Positions 13,636 through 20,521 of a stretch of DNA of 25,874 nt are shown here, piece by piece. The notes under the pieces were generated by a model. It saw nothing but the letters and a program-made list of their open reading frames with translations. It made no database searches and was not told where the DNA came from. The stretch covers positions 1 through 25,874 of IMG/VR virus record IMGVR_UViG_3300046529_000082. One strand, given 5' to 3'. Origin of the DNA: a virus. The position numbers and the translations under genes are program-made. How positions within the stretch are numbered: position 1 is the first letter of the stretch; every line of letters starts with the position of its first letter.

Positions 13636-14394
13636 ATGAGCGACGTACAGGCAGAAGTGACGCAAGAACTCGGTAACACGCAAGCCGAAGAGGTGCTCGA
13701 GCAGCAGACGGAATCGACGCAGCAGGAACAGCAGACGCAACAGCCCGATACGAGCTGGGTGCCGAAGCGTATCAGCGAGATTACTGCGGCACGGCGTGCA
13801 GCTGAATCGCGTGCGGCAGAGTTGCAGGCCGAGTTGGATCGTATGAAGGCTGAGCGTCAGCAACCGGCGCAGCAGGATGGCCAGACGACGCAACAGGCTG
13901 CTCCGCAGAGCAATCAATCGATGGAGCAGCTCGCCCGCTCCTACGCCGAGAAGATGGTCCGCGAGCAGCGTGAGACTGAGACGCTTAACTCGAAGATTGG
14001 CGCCATCAACGAAGCCGGTGCGAAGGAATTCGGCGTGGACTTCGACAAGTCGGTACAGAACCTGCAAATGGCCGGCATCGGCGGCCCCGAGTTCCTGAAG
14101 GTGCTGTCGAACATCGACAACGCAGCCACAATCGTCACATACCTTGGTAAGTCGGAGAACATCAACGAGGCCATCCGCATCGGCTCGCTCGACCCGGTGC
14201 AGATGGGTATCGAGATGATGAAGATGTCCGGTAAGGCTACGAAGGCGTTCGCCAAACAGATCAGCAAGGTGCCGGCACCGATTGAGCCCGTTGCTGGCCG
14301 TGGTAATACGGATTCCGATGGTGCCGAGCCTGACCCAAGCGATCACAAGGCATGGATCGCCTGGCGCGCAAAGAATTCGCGTAAGCGTCGTTAA
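13636..14394 (+). CDS. Scaffolding protein
   Basis: A 252-residue protein between portal and coat, where P22 has scaffolding protein gp8. The first 100 residues are Gln/Glu-rich and coiled-coil-like. The middle is helical (EQLARSYAEKMVREQRETET). The C-terminus is basic (WRAKNSRKRR), as expected for electrostatic binding of scaffold to coat. It would guide procapsid assembly and then leave. SD CCGGAGA lies 6-12 bases before ATG. Identification rests on position and composition. Confidence 0.82.
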   Translation: MSDVQAEVTQELGNTQAEEVLEQQTESTQQEQQTQQPDTSWVPKRISEITAARRAAESRAAELQAELDRMKAERQQPAQQDGQTTQQAAPQSNQSMEQLARSYAEKMVREQRETETLNSKIGAINEAGAKEFGVDFDKSVQNLQMAGIGGPEFLKVLSNIDNAATIVTYLGKSENINEAIRIGSLDPVQMGIEMMKMSGKATKAFAKQISKVPAPIEPVAGRGNTDSDGAEPDPSDHKAWIAWRAKNSRKRR

Positions 14395-14585
14395 TGCTGC
14401 TCGTCGCCTTCGCTGTACTCCTGCTATCCGGAGGCGTTCAAGTCATGCCGACATTCGATCAGAACCTGGATGTCGGCTGCTGCATCATGTATTGGGAAGC
14501 GTCGAAGGCGACGACGGGAAGTGTTGAGGTGAAGAAGGATGCGACGAGTTGGGCGGTTAGTGCAAAGGTTCGGGAGAGGTTTTAA
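14394..14585 (+). CDS. Possible small protein with hydrophobic N-terminus
   Basis: A 63-residue ORF whose ATG overlaps the scaffold TAA by one base. It begins with a hydrophobic stretch (LLVAFAVLLLSGGVQV). A better SD (GGAGG at 14431-14435) precedes an in-frame ATG at 14445, which would give a 46-residue soluble product (MPTFDQNLDVGCCIMYWEAS and onward). The longer form would look exported. Either form is uncertain, and the region could be an untranslated leader of the coat gene. Confidence 0.4.
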   Translation: MLLVAFAVLLLSGGVQVMPTFDQNLDVGCCIMYWEASKATTGSVEVKKDATSWAVSAKVRERF

Positions 14586-14757
14586 CCGCTATTGCATCCT
14601 TTTACTCAAGGCATAGCATGTGAATCTAGGCTGCGGCGAGCCGTAATCGCTGGGTTAAGTCGAGCCTCATTCGACGGATTGGCCCGTTAAGTTGGTCTCC
14701 GCAGGGCAGGGACGAGCGCCAGAAATGGCTTTCTTGTTTTTGCCTTTGGAGATTTAC
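14586..14757 (+). other. Leader region of the coat gene
   Basis: A 172-base stretch without a gene. A weak promoter-like pair (TTGCAT at 14592-14597, 16-base gap, TAGCAT at 14614-14619) and a small dyad GTCGA/TCGAC (14659-14663 and 14671-14675) are present. The coat SD (GGAG just upstream of 14758) closes the region. A separate promoter or mRNA-stabilising leader for the abundant coat protein would make sense, but the elements are weak matches. Confidence 0.35.
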
Positions 14758-15957
14758 ATGGCTGGGAACAGTCTGCTCACAATCAATACGATCACCAATG
14801 AGGCAGTCCGCCTCTTCACGCAGTCCAACGCATTCCTCCGCACCGTCTCGCGTCAGTACGACGACCAATTCGCGCGTTCCGGCGCGAAGATCGGTAACAC
14901 CCTCCGCATTCGCCTGCCGAACGACTATGTCGTGAACGACGGCCCGGCAATCACGCCGCAGGGCACGAACGAGCAGAACACTACGCTCACCGTCGCGCAG
15001 CAGTCGAACGTGCCGATCAGCTTCGGTACGGCTGAAAAGACCATGTCGTTGGACGACTATAGCGAGCGCATTCTGGCGCCGGCTATCAACCGTCTGGCAG
15101 CAAAGATCGCTAGCCGTCTGATGACCGTTGCGCAGCAGTCGTGCAACCTGGTCTATAAGAACTCGTCGGGTCTCGTGTCGCCGGATGCTGGTACGTGGCT
15201 CACGGCTGGCGCTACGCTGTCGCAGAACCTGGCGCCGGAAATGGACCGCAAGATCATTCTCGATCCGATGACGCAGGCCCGTACGGTCTCGTCGCTGGCT
15301 GGCCTGTTCAATCCGCAACGCAAGGTGAGCGACCAGTTTGAATCGGGCATGCTCACGACCGACACCCTCGGATTCGACTGGATGGCAGATCAGACGGTGC
15401 GCATTCAGACAGTCGGTACGTTCTCGGCTGGCACGGTCAACGGCGCAAACCAGACGGGCAACACGCTCATCGTGAGCGCGATCACTGGCACGCTGAACCA
15501 GGGTGACGTGATCACCATCGCTGGTGTCAACGCGATCAACCGCCTTACCGGTGACGATCAAGGCACGCTTCGTCAGTTCGTGGTGACTGCTCCGGTTAAT
15601 TCAGGCGCTACGTCGATTCCGATTTACCCGGCTATCGTCCCGGCACCCGCACCGTTCAACACGGTTACGGTATCGCCGGCCAACGGTGCGGCGATCAGCA
15701 CGGTAATGCCGGCTAGCTCGCAGTACCGTATGAACCTGGCGTACTACCCGGAAGCGTTCACGTTGGCCACGGCTGACCTAGAAATGCCGACGACTGGCGT
15801 GGTGGAAGCTGCGCGCGCCGAGTTCGATGGGGTTTCGCTCAGGTTGCTGACCGCCTATGACGTGATGAGTGACCAACTTGTTACCAGAATCGACTGCCTG
15901 TACGGCTATGCAGCGATTCGTCCGGAATGGTCGTCGATCGTGGCTGACGTGCTGTAA
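14758..15957 (+). CDS. Major coat protein, P22-like
   Basis: A 399-residue major capsid protein. The opening (LLTINTITNEAVRLFTQSNA), the ARSGAKIGNTLRIRLPNDY strand region and the C-terminal YDVMSDQLVTRIDCLYGYAA with RPEWS match the P22-gp5-type HK97 fold. A central Gly/Thr/Val-rich stretch (about 214-315, including GTLNQGDVITIAGVNAINRL) corresponds to the telokin-like insertion domain of P22 coat, which has the same GDxIxxAGV wording. ATG 14758 is selected with GGAG upstream; a 22-residue longer version lacks an SD. A strong terminator follows. Confidence 0.92.
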   Translation: MAGNSLLTINTITNEAVRLFTQSNAFLRTVSRQYDDQFARSGAKIGNTLRIRLPNDYVVNDGPAITPQGTNEQNTTLTVAQQSNVPISFGTAEKTMSLDDYSERILAPAINRLAAKIASRLMTVAQQSCNLVYKNSSGLVSPDAGTWLTAGATLSQNLAPEMDRKIILDPMTQARTVSSLAGLFNPQRKVSDQFESGMLTTDTLGFDWMADQTVRIQTVGTFSAGTVNGANQTGNTLIVSAITGTLNQGDVITIAGVNAINRLTGDDQGTLRQFVVTAPVNSGATSIPIYPAIVPAPAPFNTVTVSPANGAAISTVMPASSQYRMNLAYYPEAFTLATADLEMPTTGVVEAARAEFDGVSLRLLTAYDVMSDQLVTRIDCLYGYAAIRPEWSSIVADVL

Positions 15958-15978
15958 GGTTCTCCTCCGGTGCGGTTT

Positions 15979-16008
15979 GGAGCCGGGGGCGACCTCGGCT
16001 CCTTTTTT
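15979..16008 (+). terminator. Strong rho-independent terminator after the coat gene
   Basis: GGAGCCGGGG (15979-15988) pairs with CCTCGGCTCC (15993-16002, one G-T wobble) around a GCGA loop (GNRA type), followed by TTTTTT. It sits 21 bases after the coat stop and only 11 bases before the next ORF. It would limit transcription downstream relative to coat. Confidence 0.9.
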
Positions 16009-16019
16009 GAGAGTAACGC

Positions 16020-16301
16020 ATGCAACACATCAACCATTCCAACGGCCGCAACTTCACTGCGCCCTATCGGTTCATCGAATACCCGAAGTGGGTCTCGCTT
16101 GCCGATGGGTCGAAACTTCTCGTGCACGATGAGGATGAGGAAGCCGCGGCTGTCGGCTCCGAAGAGGGTGACCTTGATGGCATCCGTGAGGATGTCGAGG
16201 AGCGCCAACGCCTCTTCGCCGAAGCCAAGTCACTCGGCCTGAATCCGCATCACAAGATGAAGGCCTCCCGTCTGCGTCAATTGATCGAATCCCAATCTTA
16301 A
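16020..16301 (+). CDS. Small head protein with HeH/LEM-like C-terminus
   Basis: A 93-residue acidic protein. The N-terminal part (HSNGRNFTAPYRFIEYPKWV) is followed by an acidic linker. It ends in a helix-extended loop-helix-like motif (LFAEAKSLGLNPHHKMKASR, then LRQLIES, about 65-92). Such motifs are common in small proteins encoded next to phage coat genes. The ATG lies right behind the coat terminator with only a weak SD (GAGAG). The exact role in the head is unknown. Confidence 0.78.
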   Translation: MQHINHSNGRNFTAPYRFIEYPKWVSLADGSKLLVHDEDEEAAAVGSEEGDLDGIREDVEERQRLFAEAKSLGLNPHHKMKASRLRQLIESQS

Positions 16302-16311
16302 GGAGCATTCC

Positions 16312-16722
16312 ATGAAGAAACTGTTTCTCGCTCTCGTCGCCCTGATGGGCATTTTCGCGTCGGCTAGTTCGTTCGCTCAGTCGAGCACGTTTAACCCGTC
16401 GACCGGCTTTCAGACGATCAACAACACGTGCGGCACGTACTTTCTGCAGAACGGTACGTACTACAACGCTCAGGGTGCAAGCATCGGTAGCTCGCTCCCG
16501 GTCTGCGTTCCGCCGTTCAGCGCACAGAGCTCCAGCGCGGCTGTCATGATCCCGGCTAAGTACGTGACCGCCAGCCTGCCGGCATGTAGCGCATCGACGG
16601 TTGGTCTCGTTGCTGTCACCACGGATGGTGCGGCCACTCCGGTGTACAACGCCACGGCGACTGGTGGCGGTGCTGTTGTCGTGGAAGTGCTGTGTAACGG
16701 GGTTTCCTGGACGAATCACTGA
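16312..16722 (+). CDS. Exported tail-like protein with Sec signal peptide
   Basis: A 136-residue protein with a textbook Sec signal peptide: KK at 2-3, hydrophobic core LFLALVALMGIFASAS, and an expected cut after SSFA (Ala 22/Gln 23). The mature part is Ser/Thr/Gly-rich. Its C-terminus (PACSASTVGLVAVTTDGAAT, then GGGAVVVEVLCNGVSWTNH) resembles the C-terminal domain of phage tail fibre or appendage proteins from betaproteobacterial phages, as I recall them. Three Cys in the mature part could form periplasmic disulfides. AAGGAG at 16300-16305 fixes the start. An exported protein in a virion operon is unusual. Confidence 0.82.
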   Translation: MKKLFLALVALMGIFASASSFAQSSTFNPSTGFQTINNTCGTYFLQNGTYYNAQGASIGSSLPVCVPPFSAQSSSAAVMIPAKYVTASLPACSASTVGLVAVTTDGAATPVYNATATGGGAVVVEVLCNGVSWTNH

Positions 16723-16734
16723 TCGGCCGAAGAC

Positions 16735-17367
16735 ATGCGCAAATACTTCGATGTCGTCTTCTACACCACGAGCATCCCTGTAGCTGGCGCGCTTGTCTTC
16801 GTCACTGATCAGAGCGGGAATCTGGTGACGCTGTATTCGGATGATGGCGTCACGCCGACTGATAACCCGCTCACAACGGACTCCACCGGCTTCTATTCGT
16901 TCTACGTGGCCGATGGAGTCTATAACCTTCAGTACATGGTCAACGGGGTTTCTCTCCGTAATCTGACCGACGTACAGATCTTCGATGAGTCGAATTTTTC
17001 CTCTTCGACACCACAGATCCTCAAGTCCGTCAACCTGACGGGCCAAAGCGGAAACATTGCTCCCACGACGTTCTATACGGTTCCCGCAACGGGCGCCGGC
17101 ATGTATCGCGCAACCGTCGACCTGATCATCACGACTGGCGGAGGCACTGGTGATATCACAATCCAGATTGGTAACAACAATGGGATCGTGACGAATACGC
17201 AGACATTCGATACCGTTATGAGCACATCGACAGCAGGTAATGAGAATGGTGGGCCTCTTGTTTTCTATGCCGCAGCAGGCACGCCGATTACCTACGGCAC
17301 GACAATGATCAACGTCACGACCGGGAGCGTGTACACCTTGCGCGTCCGTCTGGAATACCTTGGATAA
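16735..17367 (+). CDS. Tail appendage protein with Ig-like/regulatory-like N-domain
   Basis: A 210-residue protein without a signal peptide. Residues 1-85 (KYFDVVFYTTSIPVAGALVF, then YSDDGVTPTDNPLTTDSTGF and YVADGVYNLQY) follow the carboxypeptidase-regulatory-like beta-sandwich often found at the N-terminus of podoviral tail spikes and fibres. The C-terminal 120 residues are a second beta-rich Thr/Gly domain. It is probably a tail or head appendage, or a short fibre module that lacks a receptor-binding enzyme domain. The SD is weak. Confidence 0.75.
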   Translation: MRKYFDVVFYTTSIPVAGALVFVTDQSGNLVTLYSDDGVTPTDNPLTTDSTGFYSFYVADGVYNLQYMVNGVSLRNLTDVQIFDESNFSSSTPQILKSVNLTGQSGNIAPTTFYTVPATGAGMYRATVDLIITTGGGTGDITIQIGNNNGIVTNTQTFDTVMSTSTAGNENGGPLVFYAAAGTPITYGTTMINVTTGSVYTLRVRLEYLG

Positions 17368-17372
17368 AAGAG

Positions 17373-17579
17373 ATGAGCTATACACAGGAAGGAAACAGCG
17401 TCTGGAGCGTGTCCCGTAATACGTGGGTGAGCGTTTGCTTCCTGGCTCACACCTACGTTTTCAACGGTGACGGGACGATTTCCACCGATACCTGTACGGA
17501 TGGCGTCAATAGCTGGACGAAGACTTACGGCTATACAACCGGTAACCTTACGTCTGAAACTACCTGGGTGAGGCAATAA
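17373..17579 (+). CDS. Small beta-rich hypothetical protein (68 residues)
   Basis: Tyr/Trp/Thr-rich short protein (VWSVSRNTWVSVCFLAHTYV, FNGDGTISTDTCTDG, TWVRQ) with a likely beta fold. It starts 6 bases after the previous stop and shares one base with the next ATG. It lies inside the tail-appendage cassette; no family recognised. Confidence 0.65.
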   Translation: MSYTQEGNSVWSVSRNTWVSVCFLAHTYVFNGDGTISTDTCTDGVNSWTKTYGYTTGNLTSETTWVRQ

Positions 17580-18442
17580 TGTGCATGACTCTTGGGGAGT
17601 TCCAGAAGGATCTGATCATCTTTCAGAAGTTGATCGCGACCCTTGCATCTGGCGGGGGAGGCAGTGTAGGCGGTGGAACCTTGGCTCCAGCCAAGGATAC
17701 GATCGCCAACTCCACAGCCGGTATGACGATCATCGGCCCGGATATCATCTCGGCGGCTGAATCGATCTTTAACCGTGAGGGCGCAGTCACTGCAGACTTC
17801 ACGGATACGACCGATACAGCGGCGACTATCATTTCGTCGATTCCTTCGGGCTTCTCGACGGCTGCTGCGAACGGTGCATCGTGGATCTTCACCTACGTCA
17901 ACACAACCGGATTTCAGGCCACTATCGCGCCCGGCACTGGCGTAACGATCTTCTCGTCGGGCGCAGCAGCGAGCGCAAAGGTTCCGCGGTTGTCGTCGCT
18001 GACGTTTGTTGTCACGCAAGCCAGCCCGACTACGGTAACGATGGCTGCTGTCAATGCATCGCGGTTGATCAACTACCCAGCGACTCTGTATTACCCGGTT
18101 ACGGCAACTACGGGTGAGGTAATCCCTTTCAGTGCCCCGTCTGACCTTAAATACCTTGCGCGTACGGGACCTACTGCGGCATTCACGGATACCACGGACA
18201 CGGCAGCAAACATGATTGCGGCTATTCCTGGACCGGCTGCACTTAGTATTACTGGCCTTACCTGGACGCTTCGGTACATCAATAATACTGCGTTTCAGGC
18301 AACGTTCGCAGGCGGAACGGGCGTAACGATGGACCCGAACAACCTGATTTCTCCCGGAACATTCCGCGATTTCATGTACCAGATTACCTCTACAACTACA
18401 CCGGCAATCAGTGTCGTGTCGGTCGGCAGTGGATCGAACTAA
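17579..18442 (+). CDS. Tail-like protein with duplicated beta domains
   Basis: A 287-residue Thr/Ala/Gly-rich protein. A short helical start (MTLGEFQKDLIIFQKLIATL) and a Gly hinge lead to two copies of one domain, at about residues 74-161 and 202-287. Each copy begins FTDTTDTAA, runs through a W(I/T)(F/L)xYxNxTxFQAT strand pair and GTGVT, and closes with a TT/SPxxVxxV strand. The duplicated unit resembles beta-sandwich modules in phage tail and capsid-surface proteins. No signal peptide. GAGG lies 6 bases before the ATG. Confidence 0.75.
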   Translation: MCMTLGEFQKDLIIFQKLIATLASGGGGSVGGGTLAPAKDTIANSTAGMTIIGPDIISAAESIFNREGAVTADFTDTTDTAATIISSIPSGFSTAAANGASWIFTYVNTTGFQATIAPGTGVTIFSSGAAASAKVPRLSSLTFVVTQASPTTVTMAAVNASRLINYPATLYYPVTATTGEVIPFSAPSDLKYLARTGPTAAFTDTTDTAANMIAAIPGPAALSITGLTWTLRYINNTAFQATFAGGTGVTMDPNNLISPGTFRDFMYQITSTTTPAISVVSVGSGSN

Positions 18443-18445
18443 ACC

Positions 18446-19534
18446 ATGAAAAAGTATCTGCCTTTGATTGCGGCATCCCTTATCGGCCTTGGTGCTGCGG
18501 CTGCGCTATCGCCTATAGCCTTTGCTCAGACCACTCCGTCTAACAGCTATAGCGTCCCTGGCCCGACTGTTATGGGCAAAGTAGATGGCAGTATCACGCT
18601 CCAAAACATCCCGTTTGCTCCGGGTGCGGGCGCAAGCGCAGTCATTGCTACGACGCAATCGGTTGCAGCAGGCTATTTGCCGCTGACGGGTGGGACGGTC
18701 ACAGGAAGTTTGGCTACCACGGGTAATGTCAGCGTCCAGGGAAACCTGAGTTCCACCGCCAACACACAGCCAGCTGGTCCAACCAACTCAGGTGTATCAC
18801 TAGGGGGATCGCCTACATACGCTTTCATCGGCATGTACGATCAATCGTTGACTGCGAATAATCGGACATCGCAGATTATTTTCCTCAGTGGGCAAACGCA
18901 ATTCAGGCTTGCGAATGATGCATCGAGCGCGACAGCCAATTGGCTGGTTGCATCGGGAGGGTATGCCTCCGGAATCACAGGCATCACGTCGAACAGCGGA
19001 AGCGGAACATGGGCGCATACCGGTGCGTTCAGTGCGACGTCTAACATCACGGGGTTTAATGTTGTAGCCAACGGTGGAAGTGTTTATGCGGGTGGCGCAC
19101 CTAGCACGCCATTGAACGTGACGACGCAAAGCAGCGTTCAATTGTTCACAGGCGGAGCCGCCAACCAGTCAACGATCGCGCTTATCAATTCCACGAATTC
19201 GGCTAACAACCGTAGTGCGTACTCGCAATGGGCGGGCGGTAACTTCGTCATCGCCGGCTTCGCTAACGATGCGTTCACCGGCGGCGTGCCAATCCTGCAA
19301 GCGCAGGGCGGATTCGCCACTGGCATCACCGGCATTCTTTCGAGCAGCGGGACGGGTTCATGGACCCATACCGGCAATATGGCTGTGTCTGGACACGATC
19401 ACGGCAGGCAGCGGAACCCTCAACGTCTATTCCGCCAGCGGCGTAGCTGTTACGACTCCCCATGTAGTGACTGGCACCGTTACCCTCGCATCGGGTGCCG
19501 CTACTGCTACATTCACCAGCAGTGCTGTTTTTAG
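18446..19534 (+). CDS. Exported tail-fibre-like protein, 5' segment of a frameshifted gene
   Basis: A signal peptide opens the protein: KK at 2-3, hydrophobic run to about 25, predicted cut after IAFA at 27/28. A typical tail-fibre module YLPLTGGTVTGSL (77-89) follows. Then come two related repeats, about 124-204 and 244-316, each with (T/S)ANNRxxxxx, ANDA, GG(Y/F)A(S/T)GITGI and G(T/S)W(A/T)HTG. After codon 316 (19393) the frame becomes Arg/Gln/His/Cys-rich and unlike any tail protein. The true C-terminus continues in the +1 frame from 19395. Intact, the product would be about 409 residues. Confidence 0.72.
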   Translation: MKKYLPLIAASLIGLGAAAALSPIAFAQTTPSNSYSVPGPTVMGKVDGSITLQNIPFAPGAGASAVIATTQSVAAGYLPLTGGTVTGSLATTGNVSVQGNLSSTANTQPAGPTNSGVSLGGSPTYAFIGMYDQSLTANNRTSQIIFLSGQTQFRLANDASSATANWLVASGGYASGITGITSNSGSGTWAHTGAFSATSNITGFNVVANGGSVYAGGAPSTPLNVTTQSSVQLFTGGAANQSTIALINSTNSANNRSAYSQWAGGNFVIAGFANDAFTGGVPILQAQGGFATGITGILSSSGTGSWTHTGNMAVSGHDHGRQRNPQRLFRQRRSCYDSPCSDWHRYPRIGCRYCYIHQQCCF

Positions 19535-19676
19535 CAACACGACGTCTTACAACTGCACAGCGACGGATACAACGTCCAACAGCGCAGTAAGCGTGAAGAA
19601 CGCTTCGGCGTCGTCGATCACGTTCACTGGGCCCACGACAGCCGAAGTTATCGCGTATCAGTGCGTGGGCAACTAA
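19395..19676 (+). pseudogene. Out-of-frame C-terminal segment of the 18446 gene
   Basis: In the +1 frame, bases 19395-19673 encode 93 residues (TITAGSGTLNVYSASG, then PHVVTGTVTLASGAATATFT, ending EVIAYQCVGN). This matches the C-terminal domain often found on Burkholderia-type phage tail proteins. It has no start codon or SD of its own at this point, so it belongs to the preceding gene. Removing one base near 19394 fuses it smoothly (MAVSG-TITAGSG). A 1-base insertion, a sequencing error or a +1 programmed frameshift could each explain it. Confidence 0.68.
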
Positions 19677-19681
19677 TCAGC

Positions 19682-19759
19682 AAGGGACCATTCCCTTCCC
19701 CGTTGCATTAGCTTATTCGGGGCCTACCATCGAAAGGGATCTCTCAATCGGTCCCTTTC
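19682..19759 (+). promoter_or_regulatory. Structured leader with alternative hairpins before the gp4-like gene
   Basis: Two mutually exclusive foldings use the same bases. Outer stem: AAGGGACC (19682-19689) with GGTCCCTT (19750-19757), enclosing CCCCG/CGGGG (19698-19702 and 19718-19722). Local hairpin: GAAAGGGA (19732-19739) with TCCCTTTC (19752-19759), ending right at the ATG (19760). No SD lies at the usual distance, so start access could be controlled by folding. There is no T-run, so it is not a clear terminator. Confidence 0.5.
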
Positions 19760-20521
19760 ATGACTGTCTCACTCAACACTGCCCCGCCGCAAACTACAGT
19801 ACTGGATATCATCAATCTGGCGCTGAAGACGGCTAACGTGTTGGGTGTTGGGCAAGCAGCATCGGCCGAGGACTTGAGCGATTCATTCTCGCTGCTGAAC
19901 ATGCTGATGGCGCAGCTTCAGCGCCGCCGTTACATGATCTACCAGCTTGTGACGGTCGCCAAGCAGGCAACAGGTCAGCTTTCGTACACGGTCGGCCCTG
20001 GTGGCGATTTCGACATCGCGCGCCCCTCCAAGCTCGAGTCTGCCTTTTTCCGGCAGAACGTTCAGACTCCCCTTCCCGTCGACTATCCGCTTGAAATCCT
20101 CCGCTCGACCGAGGACTACAACCGGATCAGCATCAAGAATCTCAACGCCTTCCCGCGATTCGCCTTCTACGACATGGCGTATCCGATCGGCAATCTGTTC
20201 GTTTGGCCCGTGCCGAACAACATGTACGAGATTCACATCACGGTCATGCAGCAGTTACAGCAGTTCGGGACCGTGAGCGATGTGATTACAATGCCGCCTG
20301 AGTATTCGGCAGCGCTGATGTGGAATCTTGCGCTCGAGATGTATGTGATGTTTGGCCTTCCTCCGAATCCGCAGGTTCAGGGTAAGGCCGAGGCATCGTT
20401 ACGCATCATTGAAGAAAGTAATGCAGCCATACCCCAGCTTCAGTTGCCGGTAGCAGTTAGGCCGCAGAGAGGCGCAACTTACAATATTTACGGTGACTTC
20501 CAGATCGGGAGCACTCCGTGA
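19760..20521 (+). CDS. Tail accessory/DNA stabilisation protein, P22 gp4-like
   Basis: A 253-residue neck protein that would bind the portal after packaging and start closing the head, like P22 gp4. Helical opening TTVLDIINLALKTANVLGVG, then SLLNMLMAQLQRRRYMIYQL (about 45-65), the beta region LSYTVGPGGDFD, and (P/L)PVDYPLEIL are typical of this family, which is longer than P22 gp4 (166 residues). It immediately precedes the gp10-like gene, the same order as in P22. Confidence 0.85.
   Translation: MTVSLNTAPPQTTVLDIINLALKTANVLGVGQAASAEDLSDSFSLLNMLMAQLQRRRYMIYQLVTVAKQATGQLSYTVGPGGDFDIARPSKLESAFFRQNVQTPLPVDYPLEILRSTEDYNRISIKNLNAFPRFAFYDMAYPIGNLFVWPVPNNMYEIHITVMQQLQQFGTVSDVITMPPEYSAALMWNLALEMYVMFGLPPNPQVQGKAEASLRIIEESNAAIPQLQLPVAVRPQRGATYNIYGDFQIGSTP

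Noticed and set aside
14586-14757. A tRNA or small RNA gene in the coat leader
   Set aside because: No cloverleaf with anticodon arm, T-arm consensus or CCA-like end could be traced by eye.
14626-15561. A 311-codon open frame on the minus strand over the coat gene
   Set aside because: It is antisense to a clear P22-like coat protein, has Arg/His/Asp-rich composition and no SD or domain.
16072-17385. A 437-codon open frame on the minus strand across the appendage genes
   Set aside because: It runs antisense to three genes with SDs, signal peptide or recognisable domains. Its product is Arg/His/Cys-rich with no domain, and the open frame follows from codon bias of the + strand genes.
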